Shown here: in pieces, positions 1-9,276 of the stretch | Numbering within the stretch: position 1 is the stretch's first letter | Layout: each line of letters opens with the position of its first letter | Origin: Jaenimonas drosophilae | Taxonomy: Eukaryota > Euglenozoa > Kinetoplastea > Trypanosomatida > Trypanosomatidae | Assembly (NCBI GenBank): GCA_030849065.1 | Contig: JASAON010001661.1 | Location: forward strand, 1-64,000 | Direction of reading: 5' to 3' | DNA length: 64,000 nucleotides | Made by a program: the position numbers and the translations under genes | The notes under the pieces: model-generated | What the model was told of the DNA's origin: nothing | The model's database searches: none | What the model saw: only the letters and a program-made list of their open reading frames with translations

Positions 1-1218
1 AAACAGCTCCGACCCATCCGCACCACCACCAATCATGGCAGATGCGTCGCAGGCAGAGAGTAGTGAGGTGGCGTTGAAGGTTCGTTTTGCCGCGGTGCTC
101 CTCCACTTCTTATTCATCACCGTCAAGTGAAGGATGGCACGGCTCCTCTCCGCCTCCTCCGCATCGAGAATCAGCTCGCGCAATGAGGTGTGAATGGCGG
201 ATTGCACCAAACGCAAGGAAGCCTCCGCAGATGCATCGCGTGGAGGAACAAAGACAACACCTGCGCGACGTACATCCGCCGCTCCACCATCTCGAGGTGG
301 CATCACACGCAGCCCACGAAATGCCGTTCGTGGACGATGTGGTGGTGCATCTTCAAACATGCCACGTGTGTTGGCTTGTTGTTGTTCGCACTTCATCTTC
401 TCCCAGGCTGGCTTGAAGACGTTGCGGAGGAGCTCGGAGGCGTAGTCCACGTCTGCCCGTGTTGGCAGCGTCAGCATCAACATGGTGACGTGCAATCGGC
501 CCACATGGCTCACCAACACAGGCTCCAGTGCTGCTGAAGCATCTGCACCACTACAACGTGTGCGGAGAGATTCAAGAAGCCGCTCACAACAACCACGTAC
601 GGCGGGAAGTGTGCCAATCGGGATAGAGACGAAGTGAGTGAAGGGAGCACGAGATTGTATGGCGGTGTTAGAGTAGGTGGATGTGTAGTTTCGCGCGGTG
701 GTGGCTGCGGATGAAGATGGAGGTGGTGGCAGCTCTTCTTCCTCATCACACTCATCCTCTTCATCATCGTCGTGGAGGTTTGTGGCGTGTTCTGCACTTT
801 GCACATTGTTTGTGGTGCCAACATATTCGGGGAGCACGGCATCACGGCCGATACGATAGCAGCGCACAATGGAGGAGTTGGCCGATGTGATTGTGAGAAG
901 TTCTGCCGAGGATGATGATGATGGCGGATGAAGTGGCGTGGAGGTCTTGGCGCAACGTTCCACATGTGTTTCGGGGCACAAACACTTGCCACACACACGT
1001 CGTATATCAACAGATGAGTGGCCACACTGTTTGCACTTCCACGCAGACTTGGCCGGACGCTGCAGCTGCACACGTCGTGGACCAAACTTGGAGTCGCCGT
1101 ACATTCGGACGAGCTGCTCACGTGTATCGCAGTCGAGCTTCTTCTCTGCCTGAATCACCGCGGCATCTTCCTTCGTCAAGCGCGCCGTTTCGTTGGGCGG
1201 CGCGAGAAGATGTGCCAT
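1..1218 (-). CDS. ASCC1/AKAP7-like 2H phosphoesterase domain protein with zinc ribbon (3' end cut by window)
   Basis: The frame opens at an ATG at 1218 and stays open for 406 codons to the window edge, so the C-terminus is missing. Residues about 60-80 form a CxxC...CxxC zinc-ribbon-like knuckle (C62, C65, C76, C79). An acidic, serine-rich linker follows. From about residue 200 the protein matches the ASCC1/AKAP7 type of the 2H phosphoesterase superfamily: a THFVSIPIG opening strand, a first HxT at H243-V-T245 (RLHVTM), and a second at H364-L-T366 (LHLTVMN, close to the LHATVMN of ASCC1). Known 2H enzymes act on 2',5' or cyclic-phosphate RNA ends; ASCC1 belongs to the ASCC alkylation-repair and ribosome-rescue complex. 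No KH domain, present in animal ASCC1, was seen in the visible part. Domain call good; ortholog assignment an inference. Confidence 0.72.
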   Translation of the reverse strand, partial: MAHLLAPPNETARLTKEDAAVIQAEKKLDCDTREQLVRMYGDSKFGPRRVQLQRPAKSAWKCKQCGHSSVDIRRVCGKCLCPETHVERCAKTSTPLHPPSSSSSAELLTITSANSSIVRCYRIGRDAVLPEYVGTTNNVQSAEHATNLHDDDEEDECDEEEELPPPPSSSAATTARNYTSTYSNTAIQSRAPFTHFVSIPIGTLPAVRGCCERLLESLRTRCSGADASAALEPVLVSHVGRLHVTMLMLTLPTRADVDYASELLRNVFKPAWEKMKCEQQQANTRGMFEDAPPHRPRTAFRGLRVMPPRDGGAADVRRAGVVFVPPRDASAEASLRLVQSAIHTSLRELILDAEEAERSRAILHLTVMNKKWRSTAAKRTFNATSLLSACDASAMIGGGADGSELF

Positions 1219-1397
1219 GAGCACACACAACTACACAATTCTACGGTAAGGTCATGGTTCAACAAAGGAAGAAGATTAACGAAGATGGCGAGATCATCAT
1301 CAAGATAACAATTCTGGAAGAACATTCACAATGAAGAGCTAAGTAGGTGCATGAAGAGCTAGGTATGTGGAGATGCATTCGGCAAACATCATCATCA

Positions 1398-4300
1398 TCA
1401 CTCAATGTCAATCGCATTGTTGGCAGAACTTCCAGGTTGGTAGCGGATATATCGAGTGTGGCTCACAACCAACGACGGAGGAGCGGGTGAGCTCGACTGC
1501 GGCACCTCCATCTCCATCACCTCATCTTCTGAATCAATGAGAACAGCATCATCAACACCGCCACCACCAACAGTGTTGCCACGTTGCTCAACACTAGTGC
1601 CTGTGCTCGTGTTGTGTGGTGCAATCAGCACACCCATGGCACTCAGCACGTTGGTCAGGCCAGGATTGCTCTCAGCCTTGCTTCGAACGAGCTCCTCCAC
1701 CATGGAGAGAAGATGCTCCGAGCGCACACGAAGGTCGCGACGTTGTTGTGTTCTGCTCCACTGATGCAAACCGGGCATCTGTGCTGCTGCTGCCGCCGAG
1801 CCACCATCAAAGATGCGCGCTTGCTGGAAGTTGCGGTAGTAGGCCTGCTCCTCCTCTCCATAAGCTTCATCCTCATCCGCCTCCAAGAACGTATTGAAGG
1901 GCTGTGCGTAGATGATCAAGGACGAAGGAATCTTGGCAAATACATCCGCATCTTCATCACAGACACGCTGCGTTGACCTCACTTGCGCCGCGGTTGGTGG
2001 CTTGGGTGGTGCGCGCAGGCGCTCCAGGCTCTCTTCGAAGCGCTTGAAGAGAGCGGTGATGTGCATCCCAGCGAGGCCATCACGCTTCATCGAGCTCTCC
2101 TCCACCACCGATCTAAAGAGCCACTCCTTGGCGATCTTTTGGTCGAGGATGATGTGCTCCATCGTGTGTTGCGCAAGCAGACGGTACACGAACACATCCT
2201 TTTGTTGGCCATAGCGATATGCACGGCCAATGGCTTGCTGATCATCGGCTGGGTTGAAGCTGGAGTCCATGAGAACGACGCGGCTCGCGGCGGTGATGGT
2301 GAGGCCAACACCGCCAGCCTTCATGCTGAGGAGGAAAACCTGTGGGCCATCGTGTGCGCTAAAGTCGTGGAGCGCCTGACGGCGTTGTTGGTTGGTGTGC
2401 GAGCCATCGAGACGGCAGAAGCGGATGGAGGCATCCTCTGCTACAATGAGCTGCTCCAGCCAATCCAACAACAGCGTGGATAGGCTGAAAACAAGAGTCT
2501 TTTCGCCCACGTGGATGGCCGACGTGATGATGCGCATTGCCACCTCCAATTTGCACCCATCATGGAGAGTGGGGGAATATCCCTTGGGTGGTTGGCACAG
2601 ACGATGATGAATGAGGGAGTGATAGAGCCGCGACAACGTCAGACGTGGCGATGTTGCATCATCATCATTAGTATTATCATCATCATCATCCGCGCGCACT
2701 CCTTCACACGCATCAACAACATCATCAACCACGCTCTCATCCTCGATGGTATCATCGTCGCGAATGAGTGTGGAGCTCGTCGGCGATGCCACTGATGATG
2801 AATCTTCTTCCATGGCGGCAGCAAATGAGCGTTTACGCGATGGTGTAGCATCACGACGTGGATTCATGTCAAAGAAGAGCTTCGGATGTGCAGCAATCTT
2901 GGCCGAGTATGCCACCGTTGGCAGAAACTGAAAGTTGTTGATGCCCGTGTTATTCAGAATAAGAGCCAAAAACTTGGTGTAGAGCTCCGTTTGCACATCC
3001 GACAAGGCCACCAACACAATGTACTCATGTAACGGTGGGAGCTCCTTCGCCAGCGGTGTGCCATCCACACGCAACACAAAATGGCGCACCTCGCGAATGA
3101 GTGTGAAGGTCTTCTTCTTGGCCGCATCCACTTCAGCGTGTGTGGCCTTGCGATGCAGTGAGTTCTGGATTGGCTGCAAGAAATAATCCTGAAAACGTCG
3201 TCGATCAAAGTAGCGTGGCATCGCGAACTCAATCATCGCCCAGTACTCCATCAAGTGATTCTGCAGAGGTGTGCCGGTGAGAAGAAGACGTCGGCGTGGC
3301 TGAAGGCTGCGCAGGGCAGAAACAACTTGCAGCTTCACAGACTTGAGACGATGTGCTTCATCACAGACGAGGAGCTCCGTCATGGGGGCCACAGAGGCAT
3401 CTTCATGCTGCAGCCAACTCCACCAACGACTCTCACCATCACCTCCAGCACGTGTTGATGATGATGATGCATGGGTGGGATGTGCAGGTGAGGGTTGTTT
3501 CCCTGCCAATTCGAGCAAACGCACCAACGCTTCATAGCCAATCAGCAACACACCTCCACGTTGCCGCCATGCACGAAAACGCTCCACGCGTTGGCTGGCG
3601 TTGTTGGATTCATCAATCACCTGCGGCCGCAGACGTTTGCTGCGCGGAAAGTAGGCCGACCACGTCTCGAACTCATTCAGCCATCCCGATTGCGTTGACT
3701 TTGGAATCACAACCAACACACGCACCGGCTGTTGCAATGACGAAAATGCAACACTTGAAGATGTGGTTGTTGGAGTAGTGAGTGAGGGATCATCATCATC
3801 TCGCCTCTGTCTTGTGTTGCGTGCGTAGAGAGCCATGAAGAGATGGAGGAATACAACCACCTGCGCCGTCTTGCCGAGACCCATTGTGTGAGCCAAGATG
3901 CACCCAACCGCTGGCACACGTGCCGATGCAGCACCATCCACGAGTATAGACCACAAGAAGCGTATACCTTCAATTTGATGAGGCTTCAGCGTAGATGTGT
4001 TGGTGCGCGAGGTTTCCAGCTCCTTCATCACATGAAGGCTGGATGATGGCACCAAGGCGGCAGGAAGAAGGATATCCATCTCCACATCATCCTCTTCCTC
4101 CGACCATTGTGAGATGTTAACCAAGCGTGCGTGCCGATCGAGCACACGCGGCATCTGACGACGCTCATCTACGGCCATGGCGGAAAACCTTGTTGCTGCA
4201 GCCTCAAACCGAGCAACATAGTTGTCTTTGGCGGCGAAAAAAGAGCTCAGTTCCGCGCGTACCTCTGCACATGTTAATGCATTCGCATCATCTGGCGCGA

Positions 4301-4562
4301 GAGGCGGAGGAAGTGCGAGAGGGTGTGGCATCGCCACGGGTGAGTTGCCGGCGAAGAAGTGCCGTTGATCATCATCAACCTCCTCTTCATCATCCACATC
4401 TTCCGTACGACGTGGCTTTCCAAAGAGAAAATCGCTCATGTTGGCATACGGGGCAGTGCCACCCGCATCTACATCATCCGCGGCTTCAGTAGGGCGTACA
4501 TCCTCCTCATCCACATCACTTTCACTCAGGACGAAGAGATCTGCTCCATTGGTACGTGCCAT
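1398..4562 (-). CDS. SNF2-family ATPase, ATRX/RAD54L2-like
   Basis: A 1,054-residue chromatin-remodelling type ATPase. Helicase lobe 1 shows the Walker A (MGLGKT, residues 227-232), a DEAH box (401-404) and LTGTPLQN (428-435). Lobe 2 carries the GGVGLT and QAIGRAYRYGQ motifs. The stretch after TGTP (an IEFAMP...F..YFLQPIQN pattern, then HFVLRVDG and LPPLHEYIV) follows ATRX and ARIP4 rather than RAD54 or SWI2. Two acidic tracts stand out: the N-terminal 65 residues, and a D/E/N-rich linker at about 600-640 between the lobes. No zinc (ADD), JBP or chromodomain is visible, so it is not JBP2. The family slides or evicts nucleosomes in the nucleus. Start: the ATG at 4562. Family call firm; ATRX subfamily probable. 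Confidence 0.85.
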   Translation of the reverse strand: MARTNGADLFVLSESDVDEEDVRPTEAADDVDAGGTAPYANMSDFLFGKPRRTEDVDDEEEVDDDQRHFFAGNSPVAMPHPLALPPPLAPDDANALTCAEVRAELSSFFAAKDNYVARFEAAATRFSAMAVDERRQMPRVLDRHARLVNISQWSEEEDDVEMDILLPAALVPSSSLHVMKELETSRTNTSTLKPHQIEGIRFLWSILVDGAASARVPAVGCILAHTMGLGKTAQVVVFLHLFMALYARNTRQRRDDDDPSLTTPTTTSSSVAFSSLQQPVRVLVVIPKSTQSGWLNEFETWSAYFPRSKRLRPQVIDESNNASQRVERFRAWRQRGGVLLIGYEALVRLLELAGKQPSPAHPTHASSSSTRAGGDGESRWWSWLQHEDASVAPMTELLVCDEAHRLKSVKLQVVSALRSLQPRRRLLLTGTPLQNHLMEYWAMIEFAMPRYFDRRRFQDYFLQPIQNSLHRKATHAEVDAAKKKTFTLIREVRHFVLRVDGTPLAKELPPLHEYIVLVALSDVQTELYTKFLALILNNTGINNFQFLPTVAYSAKIAAHPKLFFDMNPRRDATPSRKRSFAAAMEEDSSSVASPTSSTLIRDDDTIEDESVVDDVVDACEGVRADDDDDNTNDDDATSPRLTLSRLYHSLIHHRLCQPPKGYSPTLHDGCKLEVAMRIITSAIHVGEKTLVFSLSTLLLDWLEQLIVAEDASIRFCRLDGSHTNQQRRQALHDFSAHDGPQVFLLSMKAGGVGLTITAASRVVLMDSSFNPADDQQAIGRAYRYGQQKDVFVYRLLAQHTMEHIILDQKIAKEWLFRSVVEESSMKRDGLAGMHITALFKRFEESLERLRAPPKPPTAAQVRSTQRVCDEDADVFAKIPSSLIIYAQPFNTFLEADEDEAYGEEEQAYYRNFQQARIFDGGSAAAAAQMPGLHQWSRTQQRRDLRVRSEHLLSMVEELVRSKAESNPGLTNVLSAMGVLIAPHNTSTGTSVEQRGNTVGGGGVDDAVLIDSEDEVMEMEVPQSSSPAPPSLVVSHTRYIRYQPGSSANNAIDIE

Positions 4563-4727
4563 GTAAATGGCAGCGAGTGATACGTCTTAGACCTCGCTCA
4601 CTAACCAACGCTACGGGGGCTAAGATGAAGAAGGAGGATGTGCATCATCACCTACACGCAAATACATCCGCACGAATCCATAAGACATCTCCAGTGTTGT
4701 TGTTGTTGTTGTTCCCAAACCTCATCC

Positions 4728-6701
4728 TCATGAAGCATTTCCACACACAATGGCAACACCAACATTAACACGTAATGTGCTCCAGCGTTGTTCTTCTTCC
4801 GATGTGCTGATCACTTCTGCGAACGTACGTGGCGATACGGCACCGCGTGTGGAGATGGACGCGATCAAACCACAAAAACGTGATGCGCAACCGCCATCTT
4901 CATCATAACTCACTTCAACGAAGATCTCATCACATGCTGCGCACTGACTGGTATGCGCAAGTGGTGCAGGAGCCATCATCTTTGCTGATGCACGTTCTTC
5001 TACAGACACGCGCGACCTGAGTTCCACGCCGCCATCATCACCATCCAACGAAGTTAGCGATGGATGTGCAGCACAGTGAAGATGAAAAACTCCGCCAACG
5101 CTACGTGCGATGTGGAGATGATGAATCATCATGGCATCGGCGCCAATATTCACCAGTCGCAGCCTCCACAGACATGATTTGGATGCCGGCATCACTTGCA
5201 CCAACGGCAGTCGCTCCACGGCTGAGGCGTGTGGCGCACACATCAACTCCGGTATCGATGATGATGGCCCATTCTGTCGTTGTTCGTCAAGATCTTCTAC
5301 GAGTTGCCGTAGTTCAGAATCCTCCGGAGACACATCCACAAGTACAACAGAATTTTTGTTGTTGTTGTTGCTGCATCGAATCATCCACGCCGTCACTGGC
5401 ATCTTGGCTGCAGGCCGCACGTGATAATTCATCATGCCATTCACCAATGGATGATGCTCATGTGGCATCGACGTAGTTAGAGCATCTGACGATGGAAGCA
5501 AGTGCTCCACGGCACCATCGATGCCACCCACATTCAGTCGCGGAACAACATCCTCAACGCACAGGCCATGTTGCGTAGATTGCGCTGCAGCAACAAGGCG
5601 CTCTTCATCTGTCAGCCCCTTCACATCCTCCATGGAGGAAGAAGGATCGAAGTGGGAGATGAGCGGAGATGAAGATGACGTGGAAGCACGTACACGTTGG
5701 CTCAGAGCCTCGGCCAACACACCCGCCTTGCCTCGTGTTTTGCGCTGAAGCAGCTCATTCCGCGTTGTTGTTGTTGTTGCTGCGGATGGTGCTGCACACT
5801 TGCCATCTACAGACGCATCAGCGGCATCTGCACGAAGCTTTTCCAGCACGAGCGCTGCGTGAGAACTTTCGTGAGAATCTCTCTCCTTTGCGGCATCTCC
5901 TCCTCCTTGTGCTGCTGCGATGGCAGCTGAGCGTTGATCTCGTAGTACGTGCACGTACATATTCCACGCCTGTTGCGATGTGGACGGCTCGCGAGCCACA
6001 ATCTGCGATGGCAGCGTGAATTTCGGCCGGACGCTGGAATCCTGCTGCAGAAAGCGCGTGCGGAGATGCTCCATCGCATCAAATCGATCCTGGCGGAGTG
6101 GGCGTTGCACCTCTGCGCGGTGGAGCTGAAACGCTTGTAAGTGTGCCATGAGATCATCCATGCTGGCAAAGAAGTGGCGTGTGCTCCAGTGGCAGTAGGA
6201 GCACTCGGCGTAGTACATGCGTTGAGAGGTGTAGCGGAGCTGCAAACCAGCCGTCGTGGATAAATGGCGGTTGTGTGGCCCACCAGCAACACATCGTGGG
6301 CACATGAAGCAGCTCGAGCAGGTGGAGCTCGATGCACGTGCAAGAAAACGGCGGCGTTCTTTTCGGAATTGTTTGGCATCGCGTGGCGATGCATCTCCAC
6401 GCACCGCCGCCTCACGATCATGAAAGGTGGCATCCGCCTCCAGTGCTCCACACAAAGAACAACGCCAGCCGAGGACAATCTGCTGAAGCGTGTGGTGTGG
6501 TTGGTCGCTCATCATCCACGGAGAGATGAGAACACCCTCCTCCTCCACGGAAGGAGACGCATCATCAGTGTTGTTGTCTGCGGAGCGTTGCAAACGTCGT
6601 GGCAGCACAAAGGCATCGTCGTAATGAAAACGTGATGTGAAGTTCGTGTCGGAGAGATACACCCGTGGATGCATGCGTGTGGAGGTGCACTCCATCATCA
6701 T
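4728..6701 (-). CDS. Dynactin subunit 4 (p62)-like protein
   Basis: 657 residues. The N-terminal third has the cysteine layout of dynactin p62: CxxC at 81/84, then a CSSCFMCPRC block (C128, C131, C134, C137), an LSTT motif, and an aromatic YYAECSYCHWSTR stretch (C167, C170) matching the YYLACGFCRWTSR pattern of DCTN4. The middle (about 270-400) is low-complexity; the C-terminal third contains predicted beta strands. In other eukaryotes p62 sits at the pointed end of the dynactin filament and helps link dynein cargo. Start: three ATG codons in tandem at 6701, directly behind a strong pyrimidine tract and AG (6710-6746). A generic zinc protein remains possible, but the motif order is specific. 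Confidence 0.68.
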   Translation of the reverse strand: MMMECTSTRMHPRVYLSDTNFTSRFHYDDAFVLPRRLQRSADNNTDDASPSVEEEGVLISPWMMSDQPHHTLQQIVLGWRCSLCGALEADATFHDREAAVRGDASPRDAKQFRKERRRFLARASSSTCSSCFMCPRCVAGGPHNRHLSTTAGLQLRYTSQRMYYAECSYCHWSTRHFFASMDDLMAHLQAFQLHRAEVQRPLRQDRFDAMEHLRTRFLQQDSSVRPKFTLPSQIVAREPSTSQQAWNMYVHVLRDQRSAAIAAAQGGGDAAKERDSHESSHAALVLEKLRADAADASVDGKCAAPSAATTTTTRNELLQRKTRGKAGVLAEALSQRVRASTSSSSPLISHFDPSSSMEDVKGLTDEERLVAAAQSTQHGLCVEDVVPRLNVGGIDGAVEHLLPSSDALTTSMPHEHHPLVNGMMNYHVRPAAKMPVTAWMIRCSNNNNKNSVVLVDVSPEDSELRQLVEDLDEQRQNGPSSSIPELMCAPHASAVERLPLVQVMPASKSCLWRLRLVNIGADAMMIHHLHIARSVGGVFHLHCAAHPSLTSLDGDDGGVELRSRVSVEERASAKMMAPAPLAHTSQCAACDEIFVEVSYDEDGGCASRFCGLIASISTRGAVSPRTFAEVISTSEEEQRWSTLRVNVGVAIVCGNAS

Positions 6702-7110
6702 GGAAGACGCTACAACACAAGAAGAAGAAAGTAAGGAAGAAGAAGATGATGCTGATGATAATCAAGTTGGCATCATGTACATCACTGAAGTGTACGTCAA
6801 TGCAGCACCATCACCAACGACATATGCACGTCGGTGTGTAGCACCAACATGCATCATAATTGTTGTTGTTGTTGTTGTATGTACATACCAGCGATCCATC
6901 TATGATTATTTCGTGAGGAGGACGCACAATGACGCCGAGGAAGGATCGCCAACCACAGCACAAGACAGAAGAAGTGAAGGGAGGCCACACCGGTGGCAGA
7001 TGTTGTTGCATATCATGCTATCTGCATCCATGATGAGCTCCGTGTGCAGCTCTAATCGCCTCCTTCTTCATTCATCTTCTTCTGTTGTACGTGTGTGAGT
7101 GTGTGTGCGC
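6702..7110. other. Intergenic spacer between LC1 and p62-like genes
   Basis: 409 bp with no coding signal. It holds the acceptor described at 6710-6746 and a (TTG)6 run at 6860-6877 (CAA on the transcribed strand), presumably within the 3' UTR of the LC1 gene. No RNA gene recognised. Confidence 0.6.
6710..6746 (-). promoter_or_regulatory. Predicted trans-splice acceptor for the dynactin p62-like gene
   Basis: On the minus strand an almost pure pyrimidine run (about 6721-6746) is followed by the first AG at 6711-6710, eight bases ahead of the ATG at 6701. This matches the kinetoplastid spliced-leader addition signal and fixes the start. Inferred from pattern only. Confidence 0.6.
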
Positions 7111-7746
7111 TTAACGACGGCTCTCCGCCTCCTCCTTCTCCTCCACCTCCACTGGGATGCCATCTAGACGCGTGAGCTTCGGCAAGTGTTGGAGCATCGT
7201 GATGCGGTACTCCTTGTAGGCCTCACGATCACTCTGGCCAGGGCAGATGGGATTGCCCAGGAACAACACATCCTGCAGCTCGGGGCAGTTGTTGCTGAGT
7301 CGCTGGATCTCCGTCCAGCTGTTGATGAGGTTGTTGCTCATGAAGAGCACACGCAGGCTCTTCAGCTTATCCATGCCACTGAGCTTATCAATCTTGTTGT
7401 AGGAGATCCAAAGCTGCTCGAGCTGGGGGAGGTCAAGCTGCTCCATCTTGCGCAACGCGTTGCGGCCTAGCGACAGGATCTTCAGCTTCTTCAGCTCCTT
7501 CAGGCCAGGGCCAATCTTCTCGATGGCGTTAGTGCTCAGACCGAGATGAACGCACTCCTTCAGCTGCGTGAGCTCCTTATCCATCTTGATGATAGGGGGC
7601 AGCATGCCAATGAGCAACACTGTTGGTTCCATCGCCGCCACAACTTTTGGCATGCCATCACGCTCTTCATCTGACTTTCCTTCCGCACGACGCTGAAACT
7701 CCGCCTGCTCGAAGCGCGAGATCGCTTCCTTGATGGAGGTGGACAT
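7111..7746 (-). CDS. DNAL1: Outer-arm axonemal dynein light chain 1 (LC1, DNAL1 ortholog)
   Basis: A 211-residue leucine-rich-repeat protein close in length and sequence to human DNAL1 and Chlamydomonas LC1. Diagnostic stretches are the N-terminal TSIKEAISRFE, then LGLSTNAIEKI, LKILSLGRNALRKM, EQLWISYNKIDKL, LRVLFMSNNLI and LFLGNPI, ending in LTRLDGIPVEV. About six LRRs occupy residues 60-170. LC1 binds the gamma heavy-chain motor domain of the outer dynein arm and tunes flagellar beat; in trypanosomes its loss gives reversed motility (established knowledge). Compared with human DNAL1 there is a short insertion after the N-terminal helix. The start at 7746 is the only sensible ATG. Confidence 0.96.
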   Translation of the reverse strand: MSTSIKEAISRFEQAEFQRRAEGKSDEERDGMPKVVAAMEPTVLLIGMLPPIIKMDKELTQLKECVHLGLSTNAIEKIGPGLKELKKLKILSLGRNALRKMEQLDLPQLEQLWISYNKIDKLSGMDKLKSLRVLFMSNNLINSWTEIQRLSNNCPELQDVLFLGNPICPGQSDREAYKEYRITMLQHLPKLTRLDGIPVEVEEKEEAESRR

Positions 7747-8067
7747 GTGTGCGTGGTATCACTCGTGGCTGACGCGTGTGTGTATGAGTAAATGTACGTT
7801 ACGATGGATTCAATGAGTGTGTGGCGTCGTCTGGCTATGCGCGACGAAGCTCTATCTAAAACAACAACAACCATGTGAAGATGAAGATGATGATGATCAT
7901 GGGAATCCGCCACAATAATTCCGTTGTTGGTACGAGTGCATCACGACACAACAACCTATTCATTCAACACCACTCATTGAAAAAAAAATGTAGCAGAAAA
8001 TTGTGGTCTCAGCAACACACATTCAGCATGTTGATGATGCAAGTCATAACCATCACCATGTGTGCCA
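7747..8067. other. Intergenic spacer between MND1 and LC1 genes
   Basis: 321 bp. A nine-base A run at about 7980-7988 (T on the transcribed strand) could serve as a weak pyrimidine tract or UTR element. AG dinucleotides lie 15-25 bases ahead of the LC1 start. Nothing else recognised. Confidence 0.5.
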
Positions 8068-9069
8068 TCACCTACGTCTGGCACGTTTGGCTGTAGATGA
8101 TGTAGCAGGCGGTGCATTTGTTGCTTCTGCCTTCGTTCCTGCCGGCCGTGGCCGCTTCGTGGATGTACTTGCTTTCGGCTTCTCTTCTGATGTGTTTGAG
8201 CTCAGAGCTGCAGGTTCATCTGTGGTGATTTGTTCTTGTGGTTGTGCTGCATCGGCCACAAACAATGGCTGCGATGGTGCTGTGGTGCTAGTGATGATGA
8301 TGTGTGAAGTAGTGGATGAGGGTGTTGCTACTCCATCATTGCTCAGATTCACCGCTTTCTTTGTTGGTCGGCGACCAAACCGAGCGTGAAACTCATCTGC
8401 CTCCACGTAGTTCAACCCCTGAGGAATCTGCAATCCGTTGCGCAGCTCTGCCGATGTTGTGCCTAGCCTCTCCACGATGTGCTCTTCAAAAAGAAGATAA
8501 TTATCCGTCCAGCGATTGGCAGCATCGAGTGCCACCGCCGTTGCTGTACGCAGAGCTGGTCGCTGCGTGGATGAAAGCGCATCAAACCGATTCTGTTCTG
8601 CTTGACACTCACGAAGTCGTTGGCGCAACGTTTGCATCTCGCGTAGCTCCTCCATGACCTCCGCTGCAACACCAACCAATGCACGTCGTGCACCAATCTG
8701 TGCAGTGAGTCCATCACAACGCTCGTCTTGACGCTTCTGCTCCGCCTCGAGTTGCTCCACGGACCAGTGTTGATGCCCCAATGAACGTGCGGAGGTGGTG
8801 GCACCCATCAACTGTGCCCGCGCTCGTTGTGTGTTTGTTAGAGCAAACCTCCAGTAGAGTGTGCTGATGCCAACCTTCTCGCAGCACACACGCTGCTCCG
8901 CCACGAGGAGCTCCATGCACTCCTCAATGCTCTGAAAAATAACTCCTGTGTCGCGTGGCACCACGGCCAACAACTCCTTCATCGTGAAGGGTGCCGGATG
9001 GCGAATCATCCACGACTCGATCTTGGCAATCTTCTCCTCCATCGAGAGGCCCTTCTTCACCTTGGGCAT
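8068..9069 (-). CDS. MND1: Meiotic recombination protein MND1
   Basis: 333 residues. The N-terminus (KKGLSMEEKIAKIESWM, then FTMKELLAVVPRDTGV, VCCEKVGISTLYWRF) is the winged-helix domain of MND1. A long helical region (about 80-180) contains the family signature DAANRWTDNYLLFEEH near residues 185-200 and the GLQIPQGLNYVE motif seen at the end of MND1 proteins. The last 85 residues are a tail not found in yeast or human MND1: serine/threonine-rich and ending in two basic clusters (KRPRP and KRARRR) that look like nuclear localisation signals. MND1 works with HOP2 to help DMC1/RAD51 invade homologous duplex DNA. HOP2 is not in this window. Confidence 0.93.
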   Translation of the reverse strand: MPKVKKGLSMEEKIAKIESWMIRHPAPFTMKELLAVVPRDTGVIFQSIEECMELLVAEQRVCCEKVGISTLYWRFALTNTQRARAQLMGATTSARSLGHQHWSVEQLEAEQKRQDERCDGLTAQIGARRALVGVAAEVMEELREMQTLRQRLRECQAEQNRFDALSSTQRPALRTATAVALDAANRWTDNYLLFEEHIVERLGTTSAELRNGLQIPQGLNYVEADEFHARFGRRPTKKAVNLSNDGVATPSSTTSHIIITSTTAPSQPLFVADAAQPQEQITTDEPAALSSNTSEEKPKASTSTKRPRPAGTKAEATNAPPATSSTAKRARRR

Positions 9070-9276
9070 CCTTCACCACCTACACAAGAAGAATCAAAGC
9101 AGGAAAAGATGTGCATGAACTCATTACGTTGTGCTCGCAACAATCACACAACAAACAACAAAGAAAAAGGAAGTTTATGTTTTTGTGTATGCAGTGGCAC
9201 ACATACACACTCGTCCGTGTATGTGTGCAGATGTACATGCGTAGATCATGGGCCAACAAGAACAGCAACAACAACC

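Noticed and set aside
1398..4562. JBP2 (base J SNF2 protein) for the ATRX-like gene
   Set aside because: No TET/JBP hydroxylase motif N-terminal to the helicase.
4595..4625. Spliced-leader-like string (aaccaacgct) upstream of the ATRX-like gene
   Set aside because: Only a short chance match to the SL start; no donor site or SL gene structure follows.
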